From CAIUGU01 sp965279735 (GTDB lineage: Bacteria; Pseudomonadota; Gammaproteobacteria; Steroidobacterales; Steroidobacteraceae), in contig OZ257260.1 in assembly GCA_965279735.1 (NCBI GenBank), positions 434,001 to 498,000 on the forward strand: a stretch of 64,000 nucleotides of DNA. The letters run 5' to 3'. This document shows positions 60,101 through 64,000 of this stretch, one piece after another (the first letter of the stretch is position 1; every line of letters starts with the position of its first letter). The notes below the pieces were generated by a model. That model saw only the letters and a program-made list of their open reading frames with translations. It had not been told where the DNA came from and made no database searches. A program made the position numbers and the translations under genes.

Positions 60101-61351
60101 GATGTGGTTGACTCCGGGACCGTCGATCACCACTCCGTTCGTCCCACACATGTACGTAGCCCAATTGAGAGATCGATACGCTTTCTCCCTCGCGGCCTGG
60201 TCACCCGTCAGTTCGAATAGCTGGGCATTGAGGGAAGCATAGCGGGACGTGTGGCTGCCCATTGGGTAGAAGAATGCAAACTGCTCGGCAATGGAATTTG
60301 CACCGTACTGAGGTACTGCAAATGTTGATTCAATCCAGGCGATGATTCCTCGCACGTGAGTTTCCCAATTAGGATCAAACTCCGGGTGCCGCATGAGATA
60401 GCGAGCCGTTTCGCCGGCATTCAGCTGGTTAACATTCCAGGTGTCCGACTGGATCTGCACATCTTCAAAATAACCTGCCCACGCATTGTTCTGCATCGGG
60501 TAAGCCATAAGCCAGTTCCACGCGATTTGCCGTGCAGACCGGTAGGCGGAAACGTTACCCAGGTTCAACCGGATTAGTTCATCAAAAAGTTGAATGGGCG
60601 AAATGACGTGCGCGGTGTACTGTTCTCGTACGTTGTTGGTTTCAGCGTAGACGCGGAAAGGCCATGGGGACTGTGTCGCACTACCTGTGCGGACATGACC
60701 GGCGAGAACGTCGGCAGCCTGAATCGCCGCGTCCCTGAAGCGCGTAACTCCGGCGAATTCGTAGTACTTCAGGAATGCGACACCTATTTCACCGACCTTA
60801 TCGGGTTCGATTACGCCGACACCATCTCCAACACCAGCTGCGTTTCCTACCGACGCTCCTGAATATGTTGTGGCGCCTGCGTCAGCACTGGCGTACGCGA
60901 CCCCGGGCCAGTTCCATGTCGTCGGCGTCATGCCATGATCAAGCTGATAGGTGAGCACATCGCGGACAAGGTTCGCCATGGCGACGTTGCCCGAATACGC
61001 ATAGTAGAGAAGTCCGGATTCAGTAAGCATGGAATACAGACCAGCCGGGTTGTGAGGCCAGCCCGCACCCGTTACGGGATTTCCGGGATTCGCGTAGCTT
61101 TCCGAATAATAGAGCTTCAGTCCGTTGGAGCCGGTGGGGACGCCGCTGACCAGGTAATTGCTGGCGAGCGTAAGCACCTGGTCATAGGCATTTGCCTGCA
61201 CTGAAGGCCAGGCAAGAAGCTTACCGGTCGCATCGAGCTGTACGGTATGACCGTTCAGCGAGGTTTGCGCCATTACCGAAGTGGTTGGTGTGGCTGCAGT
61301 AAGCAGACAAGCTACCAGGAGGAAAGCGGAAAAGCGGCGAGGGTTATTCAT
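57140..61351 (-). CDS. Large secreted protein: alpha-toroid-like domain, Ig, FN3, four PASTA repeats flanked by duplicated domains
   Basis: About 1403 residues from the ATG at 61351 (a TTG at 61363 is less likely). The signal peptide ends near residue 27 (VMA). Residues of about 30-525 are helical with paired aromatic-rich segments, suggesting an (alpha/alpha) toroid as in many glycan hydrolases, lyases and epimerases; the family was not identified. An Ig domain (about 533-625) and FN3 domain (about 627-715) follow. A domain of about 205 residues starting FSDGSG (about 720-930) is repeated at the C-terminus (about 1198-1403). Between the copies lie four PASTA-type repeats of about 66 residues. 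It is convergent with the 2912-residue gene and may act on the same polymer. Confidence 0.82.
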   Translation of the reverse strand: MNNPRRFSAFLLVACLLTAATPTTSVMAQTSLNGHTVQLDATGKLLAWPSVQANAYDQVLTLASNYLVSGVPTGSNGLKLYYSESYANPGNPVTGAGWPHNPAGLYSMLTESGLLYYAYSGNVAMANLVRDVLTYQLDHGMTPTTWNWPGVAYASADAGATTYSGASVGNAAGVGDGVGVIEPDKVGEIGVAFLKYYEFAGVTRFRDAAIQAADVLAGHVRTGSATQSPWPFRVYAETNNVREQYTAHVISPIQLFDELIRLNLGNVSAYRSARQIAWNWLMAYPMQNNAWAGYFEDVQIQSDTWNVNQLNAGETARYLMRHPEFDPNWETHVRGIIAWIESTFAVPQYGANSIAEQFAFFYPMGSHTSRYASLNAQLFELTGDQAAREKAYRSLNWATYMCGTNGVVIDGPGVNHIWWTDGYGDYIKHFMESLGSVPEWAPQTQSHLLRSTSVVRSIQYGATEITYQVFDPSAQEVLRLNFAPQSVTADGVLLPNTSTLAQQGWSFDSSTGVMRVRHDAGTQLRISGAPATGNTPPTIIFSGAAPGNYVTPISFTLAATASDSDGSIDHVEFLGNGTVLATSSAAPYRFTWAAVAGNHVLSAVAVDDRGARTTSNTVSIVVSSPTLPPAPASLAATVSGNTVSLTWAAPTSGPATASYRVYRSTTNGFAVGASSLIGQASAPTYSDSSLSGGVYYYRVVAVDASGNPGEASSQASAVVAGGLAVENMAFSDGSGARTSPPITTTTAGTLLLAFAAADGPRSGGQTLSITGGGLVWTLVARMNTQPGTSEIWKATASGKLTNATVTSTPSRTGYSQSLSVIAFAGAGGTGAFGAASGIGVPNVSLTTTSPGSLVYGIGNDWDRAVSRTVGTGQSIVHEWVDSSAGDTFWVQKRTLPVENAGTVVQLADPSPASDRWNLVAVEITSPGAPISAPNVVSQMLTSAQQQITAANLVVGTVTSQASLLPTNTVISQSPSASTQVAPGSAINLIISSGPQLVAVPNVTGQALTAAQSQITQANLLVGTVGTQPSTLAINTVITQSPLAGSQTAAGSAVNLIVSSGPQLVNVPNVVGQTQAAAQAQITGVTLAMGTVTSQPSTLPVNTVISQSPAAGVQIAAGSAVNLVISSGVQLVVVPGVVGQTQTAAQTQITGASLVVGAVTTQSSTLPINTVITQNPAAGTQAAAGSAVNLVVSSGSVGGSPTIDKSVFSDGSGTRTTAAFTTVAANELLVAFVASDGPSSGTQSLTVSGAGLTWTLVRRVNTQRGSSEIWRAIATNVLANATVTSTPAIAGYPQSLTVVTFRNASGVGASATANASTGAPAVSLTTTKANALVYGVGNDWDRAVARTLPATQTMVHQWVNSAVGDTFWVQAWSVPVAATGTAIRLNDTAPTGDRWNFAAVEIVP
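57770..58560 (-). repeat. Four tandem PASTA-type repeats
   Basis: Four units of about 66 residues (about 198 bp) share the pattern VPNVxGQ..AAQ.QI..A.L..G, then NTVI.QSP..G and GSAVNL..SSG. PASTA domains are best known from Gram-positive penicillin-binding proteins and Ser/Thr kinases that sense peptidoglycan fragments. Here they sit inside a secreted Gram-negative protein. Confidence 0.85.
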
Positions 61352-61894
61352 GTCGCATCCCAACTCGCAAATTCCGTCTTGCGCTTGTTTGAATTGTTGA
61401 ACGGAGAATCGCTTGTTGCGTACGATTTGAAGCGGAAGCGAGAATAACCTACGAGAAATCGGCCTGACGATCTATTTGATTAGATGCCGGACAGGCGTCA
61501 GCGTGGATTCAATTGTTTCGCGGATTCTTGCAACTTAACGTCAATAATTTGATTCATCCGGTTACCACTGTCACTTGGTAACGGGCCGGTTTCAACGTGG
61601 GATTAGTCCTACAGGCAATGCTGACCTGGCGACTACCTCCAGGGAGCCTTCATGCGCGTTTGCAGCAAGATGTAGGTTTTCGACCGCATGCTGCCGATGC
61701 TCTGCTCACAGTGACAACGCGCCGGAAATTTACGGGGGCCAAAGTTAAGGAGCAGTCCGCAGATCGACTACAAGTGTGCGATGCCGCAAGCAATTTTGCT
61801 GCTTGTGCATAGTAGACTTCCGGCCCAGACCATGAGGCCGCAAACCCCATCCTTAGTGCTTTCCTGCTCGCTTCACGCGCTTACCGGGTGAGGC
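61352..61894. other. 543-base divergent region with no recognised gene
   Basis: Short open frames exist on both strands but none has a recognisable product or good start. The region must carry promoters for the minus-strand secreted protein and the plus-strand transporter. No sigma-54 pair (GG-N10-GC) was found on either strand, and no riboswitch core was seen. Confidence 0.45.
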
Positions 61895-63160
61895 ATGTAT
61901 CGCATTGAATGGATTGATCAGCTGAAGGCTCGGCGCGGGCAGCCTCGAGAAGCAAGCCGGTTTGCCTACATCAGCCCGGTGGTCTGGAGCCTCGGCCTGA
62001 CGAGTTTTCTTACAGACATCTCGTCCGAGATGGTCAACAGCATCCTGCCGGTTTACCTAGTGCTGCATCTGCGGCTAAGTCCCATGCAGTACGGGGCGAT
62101 CGATGGCGTCTACAACGGTTTCGCGATCGTCCTGATGAGCCTTTTTGCAGGCTGGCTGGCAGACAGGTCCAGCCGGCAGAAGGAAGTGGCGGCGGCAGGG
62201 TATGGCCTATCGGCGGTGTGCAAGCTCCTTTTGCTCGCCGCAGGTGGGGCGTGGGGCTGGATCATGCTGGTCACAGGGCTTGATCGACTCGGCAAGGGGA
62301 TTCGTAGCGCCCCCCGTGACGCACTTATCTCCCTCAATACGGACCGGGCGCATCTGGCAAGTGCGTTCGGTGTGCATCGCGCGATGGACGCGGCCGGGGC
62401 ATTGATCGGACCTTTGCTCGCGTTCTTTCTGCTCGCCCAGCTTCCGGGTGCGTTCGATGTGCTGTGGATCATCAGTTTCGTTTTCGCGTGCCTTGGAGCT
62501 GCAGCGCTTTGGCTCTTTGTCCCACGGAGTGATCGTGGGGCCAAGTCTCCACTGCCGATTGAAGCTCCTCTGGCGCGCAAAGTGGCAGTGCCGATCCTTT
62601 CCAGTCCAAAATTCGTTGCCTTGCTGGGATGTGCGACCCTCCTTGCGGTTGCAACGATCAGTGACGGGTTCGTCTATCTCCTGTTGCAGGCGAAGGGCGG
62701 TACCAACGCAGGTTTTGTTCCACTGTTCTATGTGATGACAGCCGGGGCTTACATGCTGTTTTCGATTCCGGCGGGGCGCCTTGCCGACCGCATTGGCCGG
62801 ATACCGGTACTGGTCAGCGGCTACTTCATCTTGATGCTGGTCTATGCAGTGCTGCTCTACGCCCCGGGGCACAGTGTTGCCGTGCTGGTCGGTTGCCTGT
62901 TGCTGTTCGGGCTGTATTACGCTGCTACCGAAGGAGTGCTGGTTGCTCTCGCAAGTACCATTCTTCCCCCGGAACGCAGGACAGTCGGCATTGCCTTCCT
63001 CGCCACCGGCATCGGTCTTGGCAAGATGATTTCATCCGTATTGTTCGGCTGGTTCTGGCAAGTGGGTGGTGAGACAAGGTCGATCCTCATCTTTACAGTG
63101 GCGCTTCTCGTGGCGGGTACTGTCACGGTGATCTGGCTGCGCCGTTGCCGTTTTGAATGA
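61895..63160 (+). CDS. Major facilitator superfamily transporter
   Basis: 421 residues with about 12 membrane segments. The first loop motif appears as GWLADRSSRQK between segments 2 and 3, and RLADRIGRIPVL is the equivalent in the second half. LGLTSFLTDISSEMV at the start is found in a subgroup of uncharacterised MFS proteins. The substrate is unknown. It is followed after 12 bases by a truncated gene, so the two may be co-transcribed. Confidence 0.9.
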   Translation: MYRIEWIDQLKARRGQPREASRFAYISPVVWSLGLTSFLTDISSEMVNSILPVYLVLHLRLSPMQYGAIDGVYNGFAIVLMSLFAGWLADRSSRQKEVAAAGYGLSAVCKLLLLAAGGAWGWIMLVTGLDRLGKGIRSAPRDALISLNTDRAHLASAFGVHRAMDAAGALIGPLLAFFLLAQLPGAFDVLWIISFVFACLGAAALWLFVPRSDRGAKSPLPIEAPLARKVAVPILSSPKFVALLGCATLLAVATISDGFVYLLLQAKGGTNAGFVPLFYVMTAGAYMLFSIPAGRLADRIGRIPVLVSGYFILMLVYAVLLYAPGHSVAVLVGCLLLFGLYYAATEGVLVALASTILPPERRTVGIAFLATGIGLGKMISSVLFGWFWQVGGETRSILIFTVALLVAGTVTVIWLRRCRFE

Positions 63161-63172
63161 GTGCGTCTCGCG

Positions 63173-64000
63173 ATGAACAACAAATCTGGCCCCCTTCGGA
63201 TATTCCTGGCGCTCTGTGTCGTAGGGATACTGGTATTCGCGGGCGCGATTTACTGGGCAAAAACCCGGATGTCCGATGTGCCGGCAACGATTGTTGCCTC
63301 GCCTGTGGAGCCGGAGGCCCTTCCGGACAATCCTCCAATTGAAAGTATCCCGGAGCCCGAAGCAGCAGCGTCACTGGTTCCGCAGACGGATACTGTTGCC
63401 GCACCTCTCCCGAAACCCGCCGCTCCCGCGGTGCCACTGCGCATTTTCTTTCGGTACACGGGGCTCGATGCTCACTATGGAAAGCTGGCCTATGTAGATG
63501 GCCCGACCAGTGATCGAAAATTTGCTGAAGCCATTTCCTGCGAAGTTGCGTACATCGCCGGCGGGCACGGAATCTGCCTCGCTGCAAAGCGCGGTGTCTT
63601 CACCACTTATTCCGGGAAAATGTTCGACGCGGCGACTTTCGCAACACTCGCGGAATTCCCGCTGCAGGGTGTGCCGAGCCGCAATCGATTGTCTGCCGAT
63701 GGCACACTCGCGGCCTATACGGTCTTCCTGACGGGCCATGGTTACAGCTCCGTCGACTTCACCACGCAGACGATCATCCTCGAAGCGCCCAGCGCAAAAG
63801 TCGTGGCCGATCTCGAGATGGACTTCGTCGTCACGCGTGACGGCCAGACAATCAAGGAACAGGACTTCAATTTCTGGGGCGTGACTTTCTCGCCGGATTC
63901 GAAGCTGTTCTATGCCACCCTTTCGACAGGCGGAAAACATTTACTGGTCAGGGGCGATATCGCCGCCCGCACGATGGAGGTCATCCATGAAAACGTGGAG
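63173..64000 (+). CDS. Membrane-anchored protein with TolB/beta-propeller-like part (truncated by window end)
   Basis: An open frame from the ATG at 63173 runs for 276 codons and leaves the window without a stop. An N-terminal membrane anchor (about 9-29) precedes a Pro/Glu/Ala-rich linker (about 40-90). The rest contains blade-like segments such as FSPDSKLFYATLSTGGKHLLV, which resemble TolB/WD40-like propellers. It starts 12 bases after the transporter gene. The function is unknown and the C-terminus is not seen. Confidence 0.75.
   Translation, partial: MNNKSGPLRIFLALCVVGILVFAGAIYWAKTRMSDVPATIVASPVEPEALPDNPPIESIPEPEAAASLVPQTDTVAAPLPKPAAPAVPLRIFFRYTGLDAHYGKLAYVDGPTSDRKFAEAISCEVAYIAGGHGICLAAKRGVFTTYSGKMFDAATFATLAEFPLQGVPSRNRLSADGTLAAYTVFLTGHGYSSVDFTTQTIILEAPSAKVVADLEMDFVVTRDGQTIKEQDFNFWGVTFSPDSKLFYATLSTGGKHLLVRGDIAARTMEVIHENVE

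Overview
This window looks like a chromosomal segment of a Gram-negative proteobacterium, most likely a gammaproteobacterium. The evidence is gltX beside tRNA-Ala/tRNA-Glu genes, a Bfr/Bfd pair with a Fur-box-like site, outer-membrane proteins, and an exosortase A (XrtA/EpsI)/PEP-CTERM system with its PrsK/PrsR two-component pair. The exact genus cannot be read from the sequence. No phage, insertion sequence, CRISPR array or rRNA was seen.

Layout. (1) 0-2.7 kb: a small response regulator, tRNA-Val, gltX, and a tRNA-Ala-tRNA-Glu operon with a visible sigma-70 promoter. (2) 2.6-5.4 kb: a non-coding leader containing a class I cyclic-di-GMP riboswitch ahead of an Ig/FN3 lipoprotein gene, then UDP-glucose dehydrogenase. 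(3) 5.4-10.4 kb: cysD and a fused cysNC on the minus strand, a PEP-CTERM protein gene behind a sigma-54 promoter, and bfd/bfr. (4) 10.4-18.6 kb: an outer-membrane beta-barrel gene, divergent from a cluster prsR, polysaccharide export protein, prsK, chain-length determinant and tyrosine kinase. (5) 18.7-41.8 kb: a Wzx/Wzy-type exopolysaccharide locus. It holds two aminotransferases, acetyltransferases, an epimerase, an initiating sugar transferase, flippase, polymerase, six or more glycosyltransferases, a deacetylase, an O-acyltransferase, a methyltransferase, a secreted beta-helix protein and an asparagine-synthase-like protein. (6) 41.9-47.8 kb, minus strand: a putative amino-sugar acetyltransferase, an oxidoreductase, an exosortase-EpsI fusion and the TPR lipoprotein PrsT. 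(7) 48.2-61.4 kb: two convergent genes for very large secreted multidomain proteins (2912 and about 1403 residues). (8) 61.9-64 kb: an MFS transporter and a truncated membrane-anchored protein.

How it fits together. The genes look sufficient for one exopolysaccharide: an undecaprenyl-phosphate sugar transferase starts the repeat unit, glycosyltransferases extend and decorate it, Wzx flips it, the Wzy-like protein polymerises it, and the chain-length protein, tyrosine kinase and export protein control length and export. PrsK/PrsR is the regulatory pair known to work with sigma-54 on PEP-CTERM genes. Two good sigma-54 sites are visible. One precedes the PEP-CTERM gene. The other precedes the 2912-residue secreted protein, which has no PEP-CTERM tail. 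That pairing, and the architectures of the two giant proteins, are the most interesting leads here. All functional statements come from motif recognition by eye; no database search was run.
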